A DNA stretch of 21,673 nt from JBFLVT01 sp036804525 (lineage in GTDB: Bacteria > Bacillota > Desulfotomaculia > Desulfotomaculales > JASEER01): assembly GCA_036804525.1 (NCBI GenBank), contig DAIRSE010000030.1:1-21673 (forward strand). Reading direction: 5' to 3'. Shown piece after piece: positions 13,400 through 20,880 of the stretch (position 1 is its first letter; each line of letters opens with the position of its first letter). Position numbers and translations under genes: made by a program. The notes below the pieces were generated by a model. That model had not been told where the DNA came from. It was given only the letters and a program-made list of their open reading frames with translations, and did no database searches.

Positions 13400-15331
13400 T
13401 TACCAGAACACTTTGGGGCTGGGCTCTTCCTGATCGGCATCTTCCGGCAGAGCATGTTTTAAAATTTCTTTTTGCGGCGCAGCCTCTTTTTCCGGCGAAC
13501 GTTTTTTGGCCTTTTGTTTTTCCTGCGCTCCCCGTCCCAGGGTCTCTTCTGCTCCGGCGCGTCCGGGGATTTCGCCAACCACCGGGAAGACGACTTCGAT
13601 TTCGGGCAGGGCTTCGTGAGACGGAATGCGGGCGTCAAGGTCGGGTGGCAGGGTCGCCCCCAGCGGGTGCTGAGTGTAGTCTAGTTTGTCGATCATCAGC
13701 GGGGGACGGCCGCCGAGCATCAGGACAGCCCTGTCGCGAGGAAGGCGCATCACTTCGTCCGGCGTCAGGAGGCTACGCGAGGCCGTGGAGCGCATGACCT
13801 GGACGGGATCAAGGGCTAAAGCCTTCTTGCGGACGGCCAGTTTCTCGACGGTGCCGGCGCCCAGGCGCTCAGACACGTACTCGGCGGTGCTCAGGTCGTT
13901 CGCGCCGAAGACGAGCTGGGAATCGCAGCAGGCGACGATCTCCTCCCACTCGTCGTTGGGGTAGCGGTTTTTAAGCTGCGGCAGGGACTGCGTGATCATC
14001 AGGGTCGAGAGCCCCCTGGAACGGACGGTGGCGATCTTCTTCTTGAAGTCCGGGATGGCGCCGATGTTGCAGAACTCGTCGAGGACGAAGTTGACCCTCA
14101 CGGGGCACTTCCCCCCGCTTTTGTCGGCCAGCCGGATGAGTTTGATGAAGAGGAACGAGAAAAACAGGCTGGCAAGGAAGTCAAAGGCGGAGTCGGTGTC
14201 GGAGACGATGCAGTAGTAGACGGCCTTCTTTTTCCCCGGAAGCTCTAAATCAATGTCGCTCACGGCGGTAAGCTTCCTGACCATATCGTTCTGGAAGACC
14301 TGGATGCGCACGCCCAGGCCCTGGATGATGTCGGACTTCGTCTTCCGGTCGGCCTGGGCGTAAATGTTCCACGCCGCTTTCGCCGGGTGGCTTCCCCCGA
14401 GGGAGCCGAAAGTCGTCTCAAGCTGGTTCAAGTCCCCGCAGGAGAGTAGGGCGTACAGGGAGTCCATGTTGCGCTTTTCGGGCTCGTACTCGTTGATGAC
14501 GTAGATCGCCAAAGCCTTCAAGAGGTTCTGTTCCGCCGAGGCCCAGAAGGGGTCGGAGCCGATCTTCTTGACGCCGGCAACGGTCGTGTTGGCGATGATG
14601 GTGTCCGCGAAAAGCTGGGCGTCGAGGTCGGTCTTGATCTCCCCCAGCGGGTTCCACCGGTCCGACGCGGCCATATCGACGAGATTGAAGACGCGCACTT
14701 CGTAGCCCTGCCCGGCGAAGAAGGCGGCGGTGGCGGGCGCGATCTCGCCTTTCGGGTCGGTGCAGACGCAGGAGCGACCGGCGACGACGCTCTGGAGAAG
14801 GGCGGGAACGACGAGGCTCCTGGTCTTCCGTGAGCCGGGAGGGCCGAAACACAGCACGTTCTCGTTCAATTCCCTGGAATCAAGCCGCACCGGTTCGCCA
14901 TAAAGGGCGCCGAAGAGGATGCCGGGGCCGAAGCCGAAGGAAAGGATTTCCTGCGTTTCTTCGGGAGTCATCCAGCGGGCGGTGCCGGACGTGGGGTCTT
15001 CGGTGAACTCGGGCTCTTTCTTTCTGACCCTGAAGGCCTCGGGCATCACGGACTGGAGCTTGAGGTAGGCGATGAACAGGCAGGAAGCGGCCATCAGGTT
15101 CAACAGGAACCACCAGCCCAGGGTGCCCTGGAAGGGAACGTAAACGGCGGCCAAGAAGGGGTTCTTGAAGAAAGCGACGGCTTTTTTGAAATCGACGAAC
15201 ATCACGGTCAGGGAGCCTAAAAGCCAGGCGTCGAGGACGTAGACGACAGCGGCGACGAGGACGTACCAGAGTTTTTTATCCTGGAAGAGCCTGGCCGTTT
15301 TCTGGTTGATAACTAACTCTGCGATACGCAA
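13400..15331 (-). CDS. VirD4/TraG-type conjugative coupling ATPase (643 aa)
   Basis: Coupling proteins pump relaxase-bound DNA into the mating channel. N-terminal membrane spans are visible at about residues 21-45 (LWYVLVAAVVYVLDAWLLGS) and 62-90 (WWFLLNLMAASCLFIAYL). The Walker A-like loop is GPPGSRKTRS (163-172), where arginine replaces the usual second glycine of GSGKT. Walker B is FVLDEFCNIGAIPDF (about 415-429). GLSTLMITQSLPQL and VFGANDLSTAEYVSERLG are typical of the TraG/VirD4 family. The C-terminal tail is charged and low-complexity (EKQKAKKRSPEKEA). The start chosen is TTG at 15331, with GGAGG 9 nt upstream and the previous stop 1 nt away. A longer in-frame start at 15478 would overlap that gene heavily. 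Confidence 0.92.
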   Translation of the reverse strand: MRIAELVINQKTARLFQDKKLWYVLVAAVVYVLDAWLLGSLTVMFVDFKKAVAFFKNPFLAAVYVPFQGTLGWWFLLNLMAASCLFIAYLKLQSVMPEAFRVRKKEPEFTEDPTSGTARWMTPEETQEILSFGFGPGILFGALYGEPVRLDSRELNENVLCFGPPGSRKTRSLVVPALLQSVVAGRSCVCTDPKGEIAPATAAFFAGQGYEVRVFNLVDMAASDRWNPLGEIKTDLDAQLFADTIIANTTVAGVKKIGSDPFWASAEQNLLKALAIYVINEYEPEKRNMDSLYALLSCGDLNQLETTFGSLGGSHPAKAAWNIYAQADRKTKSDIIQGLGVRIQVFQNDMVRKLTAVSDIDLELPGKKKAVYYCIVSDTDSAFDFLASLFFSFLFIKLIRLADKSGGKCPVRVNFVLDEFCNIGAIPDFKKKIATVRSRGLSTLMITQSLPQLKNRYPNDEWEEIVACCDSQLVFGANDLSTAEYVSERLGAGTVEKLAVRKKALALDPVQVMRSTASRSLLTPDEVMRLPRDRAVLMLGGRPPLMIDKLDYTQHPLGATLPPDLDARIPSHEALPEIEVVFPVVGEIPGRAGAEETLGRGAQEKQKAKKRSPEKEAAPQKEILKHALPEDADQEEPSPKVFW

Positions 15332-15332
15332 G

Positions 15333-16220
15333 TTATTGCACCTCCGAAACAAGGGCGTCGGGGACGGTAACGATTTCAGTATTCGGAAAGAGAGCGGCAA
15401 ACGCGCCTTTTTGGCTGGCAAGACAGACAATGACGTTCTTGCGGGCTTCGCGGGCGGCGACGTAATCGAGATAATCACGCAGGGCGCGGCGCTTGACGAG
15501 GTCGTTGGTCACAAGAGACGTGATGAAGACGCCGTCGAGCTCGTAGTCGGCAAAGGGCCGGGCGCAAGGTTGACAGCCGGGAAAAAGCTTGCGAACCCGC
15601 TCGTCAATAATGTCGAGGCTTTCAAGCAGGCCGACGCCGAACGGGTACGGCAGGAGCAACAGGGACTCAAGGTTCGCGGGTTCAGCGCCGAACTTCTCAA
15701 GGGCTTCCGGCGACGGATAGAAGACGATGGCGTGCCTGATGCGCCAGCTTTTCAGATGCGCAAGCTCTTTGCGTATGGTGCGGACCGCCTGCTGTTGCGG
15801 CCTGGAAGACAAGAGGTAGAGGGCGTACTCCCGCCCGTTTTTGCTCACAACAGCATCAAACCTGGCCCCGCGATAGACGTAGCTGTTGGAACGCTTAACC
15901 TCGTGCGGGAACGCGGCGTCCCAACCCTGAAGAGACAGCAGAATGCCGGCAACATCGGCTTTGTGCTGGCGCTGCCACTTATGGCGCACCCTGAAGGGAA
16001 CCTGGTCGAGGCCGATGGCTTTCGCTCCCCTGGCTGTGATCTGAATGAGGTTATCCGCTCTGGCGATGTAATCGCGCTTCGCCAGCTCACTTATCCGCGC
16101 CTTGTGGTAGGAGGCAACTCCATAGACAGCTCCCGCCTGATCCACACTCAGCGCCCCACAACGCGCCAGCATAGACAAAAGCCTCTCGTCACGTTCAGTA
16201 AGCTGTTTGCGTCCTGACAA
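15333..16220 (-). CDS. Replication-relaxation / MobC-like protein (295 aa)
   Basis: The N-terminal part LTERDERLLSMLARCGALSV, then DQAGAVYGVASYHKARISEL and AKRDYIARA, is a winged-helix domain. The rest alternates strands and helices (SNSYVYRGARFDAVVSKNGR). This matches the replication-relaxation family of Gram-positive plasmids and integrative elements, proteins involved in DNA relaxation for replication or transfer (MobC-like). The chosen start is TTG at 16220, 10 nt after AAGGAGG. An upstream in-frame ATG at 16319 has no ribosome site and would begin inside a terminator-like hairpin. The stop is 1 nt from the coupling-protein start, so the two are co-translated. Confidence 0.78.
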   Translation of the reverse strand: MSGRKQLTERDERLLSMLARCGALSVDQAGAVYGVASYHKARISELAKRDYIARADNLIQITARGAKAIGLDQVPFRVRHKWQRQHKADVAGILLSLQGWDAAFPHEVKRSNSYVYRGARFDAVVSKNGREYALYLLSSRPQQQAVRTIRKELAHLKSWRIRHAIVFYPSPEALEKFGAEPANLESLLLLPYPFGVGLLESLDIIDERVRKLFPGCQPCARPFADYELDGVFITSLVTNDLVKRRALRDYLDYVAAREARKNVIVCLASQKGAFAALFPNTEIVTVPDALVSEVQ

Positions 16221-16316
16221 TTCATTTCTTCCTCCTTCTGGCACACATCGGGCTGGAAATAAGGAAGACGACTTTTGAACCTTCTCCGACACGGAAGCAG
16301 ATAATTGACACTCACA

Positions 16317-16340
16317 CAAAAGGCCGTTTAAAGGGGCCTT
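16317..16340 (-). terminator. Terminator-like hairpin in the leader of the relaxation gene
   Basis: Minus strand AAGGCC, 9-nt loop, GGCCTT followed by TTG. The T run is short, so it is weaker than those before nusG and parM. It lies about 100 nt before the TTG start and after a possible promoter. The gene-free stretch 16221-16579 otherwise contains only an inverted repeat (16371-16409) and a CCAGACACGTGTCCGG near-palindrome at about 16530. Confidence 0.5.
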
Positions 16341-16370
16341 ATATATTTGCCATTTTGAGCCCCTTTCCGT

Positions 16371-16409
16371 GACATATCCCCTAAATACTTCGTCATCAAG
16401 TCATATGTC
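16371..16409 (-). promoter_or_regulatory. Possible promoter with inverted repeat
   Basis: Arms GACATAT (16371-16377) and ATATGTC (16403-16409) are 25 bp apart. On the minus strand TTGATG (16394-16399) lies 17 bp from TATGTC (16371-16376), a weak promoter match lying within the repeat. It would transcribe through the hairpin at 16317-16340 into the relaxation gene. Confidence 0.35.
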
Positions 16410-16579
16410 GCTGACGGCTAATCTCTGAAGTGCCCAAAAGTTTAGAGCGGCAAGGTTTTCGTTGGTTGCGATTCCTGTAACCGGAGACAGATGAATGGCA
16501 TATCTTTTGACGGTAACGTAATTGAGCCCGTTCCAGACACGTGTCCGGGGCTTTCTGTTCTTTCCTTAATATTGCGTTT

Positions 16580-17119
16580 TTACTTTTCAACGATGTTACA
16601 GGGCTGTTCGTACACGAAAATTTCCGTGCGCGGGTTTTCTTTATCCACTCGGCCAATTACCATAAATGCCAACCGTTGCCAGTCGTCATTCGTTATGACC
16701 CGCGCGAATTTCAGGCCGTTGATAATACACGAAAAGGCCCGGTTGTCAGCGTCCCACTCAATCTCCTTCGGGACGTAGGCGACGATTTTGACTAGTACCC
16801 GCTCAAAGGTGATCTGGGTGCCGAGCTTTTCGTTTAATTTGCAGACCGCGTCGGCGACAGACCGGGACCAAAGAAGCCGCATTTGCGGATTGTTCAGGGC
16901 GTTGGCGCGCCGGGGGAGGTAGTCCCTGACGACGACGTGCAGCACTCTGCCGTCGTAGTCCGCGTCGGCCAACATTGTGCGGCTGTCTTTGTCGATCACG
17001 TCCCAGCGCACCATCTCGTCCTGGAGGTTCTCAAGCTGTTGCCATACTTCCGCCCTGATCCTCTCGATGTTCCGGTAGTGCGTTTCCAGAAACTCTCTTA
17101 AGTCTTTCAACATCTGCAT
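16580..17119 (-). CDS. RusA-like protein (179 aa)
   Basis: The C-terminal half, EIEWDADNRAFSCIINGLKF followed by ARVITNDDWQRLAFMV and NPRTEIFVYE, shows the D-x-DN ... G(L) ... DD(W/K) pattern of RusA-type Holliday junction endonucleases, which act as dimers with three catalytic aspartates. The N-terminal about 70 residues (MLKDLREFLETHYRNIERIR) are helical and not part of the usual RusA domain, so the fit is partial and the enzymatic role is inferred. The ATG at 17119 follows AGGAGG at 9 nt. The first 89 nt lie inside the 3' end of the NusG-like gene in another frame. Confidence 0.55.
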   Translation of the reverse strand: MQMLKDLREFLETHYRNIERIRAEVWQQLENLQDEMVRWDVIDKDSRTMLADADYDGRVLHVVVRDYLPRRANALNNPQMRLLWSRSVADAVCKLNEKLGTQITFERVLVKIVAYVPKEIEWDADNRAFSCIINGLKFARVITNDDWQRLAFMVIGRVDKENPRTEIFVYEQPCNIVEK

Positions 17120-17519
17120 CGACAGAGACCTCCTGTCCCATGAAGGTGATGGCTATCCTGGCTTTCTTGGAAGTGGCGGACTGCACCGTCCCGCTCCAGC
17201 CGGCGAAAGGCCCTGACAGCACTTCAACAACGTCGCCTTTCTGGATCTTGGGCTTGGCCGGCATCGTTAGAGTGCGCATGACTTCTTCCTCGTCCACCTG
17301 GCCCAGGACTTTGTGCCTGGTCGTCAGGGAGCAGAGGTAATATTCAGGCCACTGGTCGGCTTCGATGAAAATGTAGCCCGGAAAGATGCGCTCGCCTTCG
17401 CGCTCGGGAATGACGATGCGCCCGATTCTCCCGGTCAGCCCGTCAAGTTTGCATTTTTCCAGGTAGCTTTTGACCTTCCTCTCGTGCTGTGAAGCAACTT
17501 GAACTACGAACCAGTGCAT
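17031..17519 (-). CDS. NusG-family transcription elongation factor paralog (162 aa)
   Basis: MHWFVVQVASQHERKVKSYL is the start of a NusG N-terminal domain, which binds the RNA polymerase clamp. FPGYIFIEADQWPEYYLC and TTRHKVLG continue it. IQKGDVVEVLSGPFAGWSGT is a KOW domain, followed by strands to VSVDADVERLK and a short tail. It sits among plasmid maintenance and transfer genes rather than the secE-nusG-rplK cluster, so it is a specialised paralog like LoaP, UpxY or ActX/TraB-type factors, which carry polymerase through terminators in chosen operons. An intrinsic terminator lies 49 nt before its start codon. The ATG follows GTAGGAGAA. Confidence 0.9.
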   Translation of the reverse strand: MHWFVVQVASQHERKVKSYLEKCKLDGLTGRIGRIVIPEREGERIFPGYIFIEADQWPEYYLCSLTTRHKVLGQVDEEEVMRTLTMPAKPKIQKGDVVEVLSGPFAGWSGTVQSATSKKARIAITFMGQEVSVDADVERLKRVSGNALPEHREDQGGSMATA

Positions 17520-17565
17520 TTCTCCTACCCCTCGTTTCCATCTGGGTCTGGGGAGTTTCGCCCCT

Positions 17566-17596
17566 GAACAAAAGAGGAGCGCGTTGTTGGCGCTCC
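17566..17596 (-). terminator. Intrinsic terminator between parR and the NusG-like gene
   Basis: Minus strand GGAGCGC (17590-17596), loop CAACAAC, GCGCTCC (17576-17582), then TCTTTTGTT. It is followed after about 49 nt by the nusG-like start codon, and no promoter is recognisable in between. Confidence 0.7.
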
Positions 17597-17613
17597 CCCG
17601 TGCTTGCCCACCA

Positions 17614-17925
17614 TCACTCGAAAGCTTTTAAGAACTCGTTGACATCGATCTTTGGCCTCCGGCTTTCCTCGGGCTCGGAGGCGGCCATTGGCTGCAAGTT
17701 TGCCGATCCCGAGGAAACGCGTAGCCGGATGTCGCGGATTTCCCGGATGATGGCATCCAAAGACAATGTTATGTCTCGTCCTCGATCCAGCCACTCACGG
17801 GCCACCCGGGATCGCTCTCTTTCCGGCAACGTGAAGACAGGGTGATCCGCTGGCAGGCGAATAGCCAATACGCGGGTATCTCCCTTTTCTCCTGTTCCAG
17901 GCTTGTTTCGTTTATCCCGACCCAC
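17614..17925 (-). CDS. parR: ParR-like segregation adaptor (103 aa)
   Basis: ParR proteins bind the centromere parC through a ribbon-helix-helix domain and cap growing ParM filaments with their C terminus. Here TRVLAIRLPADHPVFTLPER followed by SRVAREWLDRG is a plausible N-terminal RHH-type segment. The C-terminal part is acidic and flexible, ending KIDVNEFLKAFE, as in known ParR tails that contact ParM. The gene lies directly after parM and the iteron region, the right place for a ParR. The GTG at 17925 follows AAGGAG (17934-17939), and the first iteron begins at this Shine-Dalgarno, so binding could block ParR synthesis. The call is based on context plus weak sequence pattern. Confidence 0.7.
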   Translation of the reverse strand: MGRDKRNKPGTGEKGDTRVLAIRLPADHPVFTLPERERSRVAREWLDRGRDITLSLDAIIREIRDIRLRVSSGSANLQPMAASEPEESRRPKIDVNEFLKAFE

Positions 17926-17938
17926 GACACCATCTCCT

Positions 17939-18242
17939 TGTATACACCGTCTAACCGTCTTTCTCTAAGCCCGGCGGGTTGTGTGATGCCAAATTGTATT
18001 ACACGTTTGTATACACTTTTGCCGCCGTGCTACGTCGGACTTCCGGGCATTTTGTCTTCCGTTTTGTAATACATCCTTCCGCAACTCCTGAATGGGGTGT
18101 ATTACAAATGCTCCCTCCCTCCGGCCTGCGTCCTTAGAATCCCTGGCTTGCCGCTGTATACATTTTTGCTATTCGGTGTATTACAAATTGCCCTTCGTCA
18201 TACTGTTACTCCGCGCCACCACTGCCTTCCCGCTGTATACAT
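17939..18242 (-). repeat. parC: parC-like centromere: eight TGTATACA/TGTATTACA iterons
   Basis: Nine-base boxes of the form TGTATACAC/T or TGTATTACA occur at 17939, 17995, 18008, 18065 (inverted, TGTAATACA), 18098, 18155, 18177 and 18234. They form four pairs with start-to-start distances of 56, 57, 57 and 57 bp. The last two pairs are a direct repeat of 79 bp. The array lies between parM and parR and runs about 60 bp into the end of parM. Between the boxes the sequence is not conserved. Confidence 0.75.
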
Positions 18243-19230
18243 TTTTGGAGAGCATCTTCAGATACCCGTTGGCGTTGGCGAACACCGGATCAGACGCAAT
18301 CGTGGCCGTCGGGAAAGCTTTGGTTAGTTCAGACCCGAGTAGCAAGGGGCCTCCCCCGATGAGGTACACCGCCTCGACGAAGTTGGCGAAGTCCCCAAGG
18401 GCCGATAACACCTGGCGCGAAATAGCGCGGGAAGTCTCGACCGTGGCCTTCCTGAAGGCATCGCTGAGGTCGATTTTCTTTCCGCCGAAGCTCACCGGCT
18501 CTCCTTCCCGCACCCGCGCCAGGACCTGGCGCTCCATTCTCTGGGGAAGCGGCGCTCCAGTCTTTGCCTGGAACTCGTGCGCCAGGGCCTTCAGCACCAA
18601 GTGGCAGCCGATCTCCAGGCTTCCCGACGCCTCCGCGACGGGCCGGGGTACGCCATCGGTGATGAAGAGCAATACATAATCTGTGGTGCCTCTGCCTATG
18701 TCCACGACCACGACGTAGCCGGCTTTCGTCAGGTTCTCAAAGGCGAAGACGGCCGCCGCGCCCTGGGGGGCCACCAGCACGTTGCCGAAGCTGATGTAGC
18801 GTTCTTCGCCGCCGTTGACTCGTACCCAGGCCGAGAGCCCCGCCAGACGGGCCTTCAAAGCATCGCGCTGGGTCTTGTAGTAGGCAAGGGGCAGGCCCAC
18901 CGCAAGGTCAACCTGGCCCGGCATCATGCCCGTCCCGCCGGCCCCGACCAGATAGGCCGCTGTCAAGACCAAAAGGTCGTGCATGTCGGCGGGCTTGTCT
19001 TTGCCCAAGAAGCTGGTGCCGAAGAAGGACGCGGCGGCGGCTTCGCCGATAAGCTTTTCCTCCGTAGTGCCGGTGAGCCGGCGGATATGCACTTTGTAGC
19101 CCACGCCGTTTCCAAGGACGCCGCCGAGGGGATCAGCGGCGAGGGGAGCAACCACGGACGGGATGGAAATCCTGTGTCCGGACAACGAACAGGCTTTAGT
19201 GTCACTGTAGCCAACGTCAATTGCAATCAA
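18181..19230 (-). CDS. parM: ParM/Alp-type actin-like segregation ATPase (349 aa)
   Basis: Plasmid actin homologs polymerise to push sister plasmids apart. The actin-fold signatures are present: phosphate-1 AIDVGYSDTKAC (residues 3-14), phosphate-2 VVVVDIGRGTTDYVLLF (about 195-211) and adenosine motif AVYLIGGGPLLLG (about 300-312). GNGVGYKVHI and LAVGLPLAYYKTQ are typical of ParM/StbA-family proteins. Starting at TTG 19230 puts AAAGGAG 12 nt upstream and the first strand at the N terminus. An in-frame ATG at 19350 would run through the terminator upstream. Its 3' end overlaps the parC-like iterons and ParR follows. Confidence 0.9.
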   Translation of the reverse strand: MIAIDVGYSDTKACSLSGHRISIPSVVAPLAADPLGGVLGNGVGYKVHIRRLTGTTEEKLIGEAAAASFFGTSFLGKDKPADMHDLLVLTAAYLVGAGGTGMMPGQVDLAVGLPLAYYKTQRDALKARLAGLSAWVRVNGGEERYISFGNVLVAPQGAAAVFAFENLTKAGYVVVVDIGRGTTDYVLLFITDGVPRPVAEASGSLEIGCHLVLKALAHEFQAKTGAPLPQRMERQVLARVREGEPVSFGGKKIDLSDAFRKATVETSRAISRQVLSALGDFANFVEAVYLIGGGPLLLGSELTKAFPTATIASDPVFANANGYLKMLSKNVYSGKAVVARSNSMTKGNL

Positions 19231-19261
19231 GACAAAGGTCAGCTCCTTTCTGAAAGTCCTG

Positions 19262-19293
19262 ATAAAAAAGAAAAGCCCGGCTGGGTGCCGGGG
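19262..19293 (-). terminator. Intrinsic terminator in the parM leader
   Basis: Minus strand CCCGGC (19287-19292), loop ACCCA, GCCGGG (19276-19281), then CTTTTCTTTTTT. It ends about 32 nt before the parM start codon, too close for a promoter in between. It either ends the upstream R-M transcript or acts as an attenuator of parM. The stretch 19294-19434 has no gene; it holds GC-rich complementary blocks (CCGC/GCGG around 19340-19365). Confidence 0.85.
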
Positions 19294-19434
19294 TTTCGTG
19301 TTCCAAAAGGGCTGTTTTTCGTTTCTTATTTGAGAAGTTAGCCGCCGCATCCTTTTCAGCGGAGGGATGATTCACAGTGAAACGAAAAATTTTAGGAATT
19401 ATGCACGCTGTTATTCACACAAGCTGCTAGCGTA

Positions 19435-20121
19435 TCAACGCACTGCACTATAGCCTTTCGGAGCTTGAGATAGTCTATAATCCGGGTTTACGTGTGCCTT
19501 TCGTTTTGCTACTCCATATAACGAGTTTTCCTCCACATCCTCATTACCCCATTGATCCCATCCTTTGCGCGGAAAACGAGCAAACAGCTCCAGATATGGC
19601 CCAGGAGAGCACGCTTCAATAATATCGTATAGTTCATCCGGTTTGCGAGAATGCTCTCGTTTCCGAGAGGCAATCAGGTTTACCTGTGTACGACCTGGCG
19701 GAAGGGTGCGCATCCGACCTCGAATGCCAAACAAGACCAACTCCGTGACATTGCGAAAATAGAAGCCTACCCCTCGGCCGTCCGGCCCTCCGTCTTTCCG
19801 GATCTTATACCACACTAGATTGGTTTTGTATGTAAAGCCCCAGGCATCCATAACGGCTAGCCCTTCTCTAAGTAGAGCGTTAGGAACCCACAAGTACAAA
19901 TGTGCTTCAGCAGCAGCAAGTCTTGACACCGGAAGCTCCATTATTTCTTTAAGCTCCATGGTAGGATACCGAAGTAGTCTTTTGTGCTCTGGCCCCACCT
20001 TCCCGGTCCTATTTTGAAATTGCCACGGAGGATCAGCCAAGATAGTTGAGTACGGCCCCCTGACCCTTGAAAGCAAATCTTCTGATGGATTCCTTTGAAC
20101 TATTTTCTCTATTCTTCCCAT
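19435..20121 (-). CDS. MT-A70-family adenine DNA methyltransferase (228 aa)
   Basis: The catalytic motif DPPW lies at residues 30-33 in YSTILADPPWQFQNR. LWVPNALLREGLAVMDAWGF, NLVWYKIRKDG and SRKREHSRKPDELYDIIEA, then YLELFARFPRKGWDQWGNE are the familiar blocks of the MT-A70 family, which transfers a methyl group to N6 of adenine. The protein is of normal length and seems intact. It lies 16 nt after the restriction-endonuclease-like gene on the same strand (AAAGGAG before the ATG), so it is the protecting methylase of an R-M pair. The sequence specificity cannot be read off. MT-A70 enzymes also occur as orphan phage methylases, but the partner gene speaks for R-M. Confidence 0.93.
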   Translation of the reverse strand: MGRIEKIVQRNPSEDLLSRVRGPYSTILADPPWQFQNRTGKVGPEHKRLLRYPTMELKEIMELPVSRLAAAEAHLYLWVPNALLREGLAVMDAWGFTYKTNLVWYKIRKDGGPDGRGVGFYFRNVTELVLFGIRGRMRTLPPGRTQVNLIASRKREHSRKPDELYDIIEACSPGPYLELFARFPRKGWDQWGNEDVEENSLYGVAKRKAHVNPDYRLSQAPKGYSAVR

Positions 20122-20137
20122 TTTGCAAGCTCCTTTC

Positions 20138-20863
20138 TTAAAGCACCACTATGTTTTTTGACATACCAATTAAAACAAGTGGGCAGGGATTTCCAACGCC
20201 CCGCTGAACACGAGCCTCTAGTTTTCTCCAGTGAGTTGTCGCTTGACCAAACTTGTCAGATACAAACACATGTGCCCACCCTCTTTCAAACGATCCTTCT
20301 CTTGCTACAGCTTTTTGAATAGCTTTTCTTTGTCTTGCAGTAGGCGTATAATATCTAGCAAGGCTTTCTATGCTATTAAGCCCTTCCTTTTGAGCGAACT
20401 GTTCCACCAGTTCTTGCAAGCAATCTTGGAGTGATGTGCCTCTGGTTATTATCCCGCCGATAGAAATCACTCCATCAGCGTGAAGACGCTTAAAATTCTC
20501 CAAATCCCGGTCAAAAAAAGGGTCTTTATTATTCCACTCAATTTCTAGCGCAAATGTCCCGGTAGGAAGAAATATTACATGATCTATCTCATGTGTAATT
20601 GATTCTTTTTCTTGACCATCTACAATCTTCTTGATTTCAAAATTATGTTTGCGCCATCCAAGGTTATTAAGAGTTCTCCGTAAGTGTTGCGTTAATGCCG
20701 CTTCTCCACCCCCTCCACGCACCAGCTCTTCAACGGAAATAGTAACCTTTAACAACACAGATTCCAATTGCACTGCCGCTTCGTACATATCATGTTTTAA
20801 AATAGCTTCTGCATGATGAAGCGTAAGTACATCAAAGCCTTTTTCTCTTAATCTTTCAAACAT
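20138..20863 (-). CDS. BglII/BamHI-like type II restriction endonuclease (241 aa)
   Basis: MFERLREKGFDVLTLHHAEA and the central ITHEIDHVIFLPTGTFALEI followed by EWNNKDPFFDRDLENF fit the BglII/BstYI/BamHI fold of PD-(D/E)XK enzymes. Putative metal-binding residues are D94, E107 and E109 (D ... E-x-E, as in BamHI), with K113 in NNKD close by. The ISIGGIITRG strand after it is typical of the BglII family. The length matches these enzymes (about 200-230 residues). The ATG at 20863 follows GAGGAG. The gene precedes its methylase, an order that risks early cleavage unless expression is controlled. The family recognises GATC-containing sites; the site here is unknown. Confidence 0.8.
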   Translation of the reverse strand: MFERLREKGFDVLTLHHAEAILKHDMYEAAVQLESVLLKVTISVEELVRGGGGEAALTQHLRRTLNNLGWRKHNFEIKKIVDGQEKESITHEIDHVIFLPTGTFALEIEWNNKDPFFDRDLENFKRLHADGVISIGGIITRGTSLQDCLQELVEQFAQKEGLNSIESLARYYTPTARQRKAIQKAVAREGSFERGWAHVFVSDKFGQATTHWRKLEARVQRGVGNPCPLVLIGMSKNIVVL

Positions 20864-20880
20864 TGTTAAGGTATCTCCTC

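Noticed and set aside
15306..16217. Plus-strand open frame of 303 codons opposite the relaxation gene
   Set aside because: The minus-strand gene has a good start, operon spacing and a winged-helix domain. The plus frame has none of these.
16396..16656. Minus-strand frame of 86 codons after the RusA-like gene
   Set aside because: Basic, motif-free, overlaps the end of the RusA-like gene and lacks a ribosome site.
18577..19341. Plus-strand open frame of 254 codons opposite parM
   Set aside because: Shadow of the actin-like gene; no ribosome site and it runs through the terminator.
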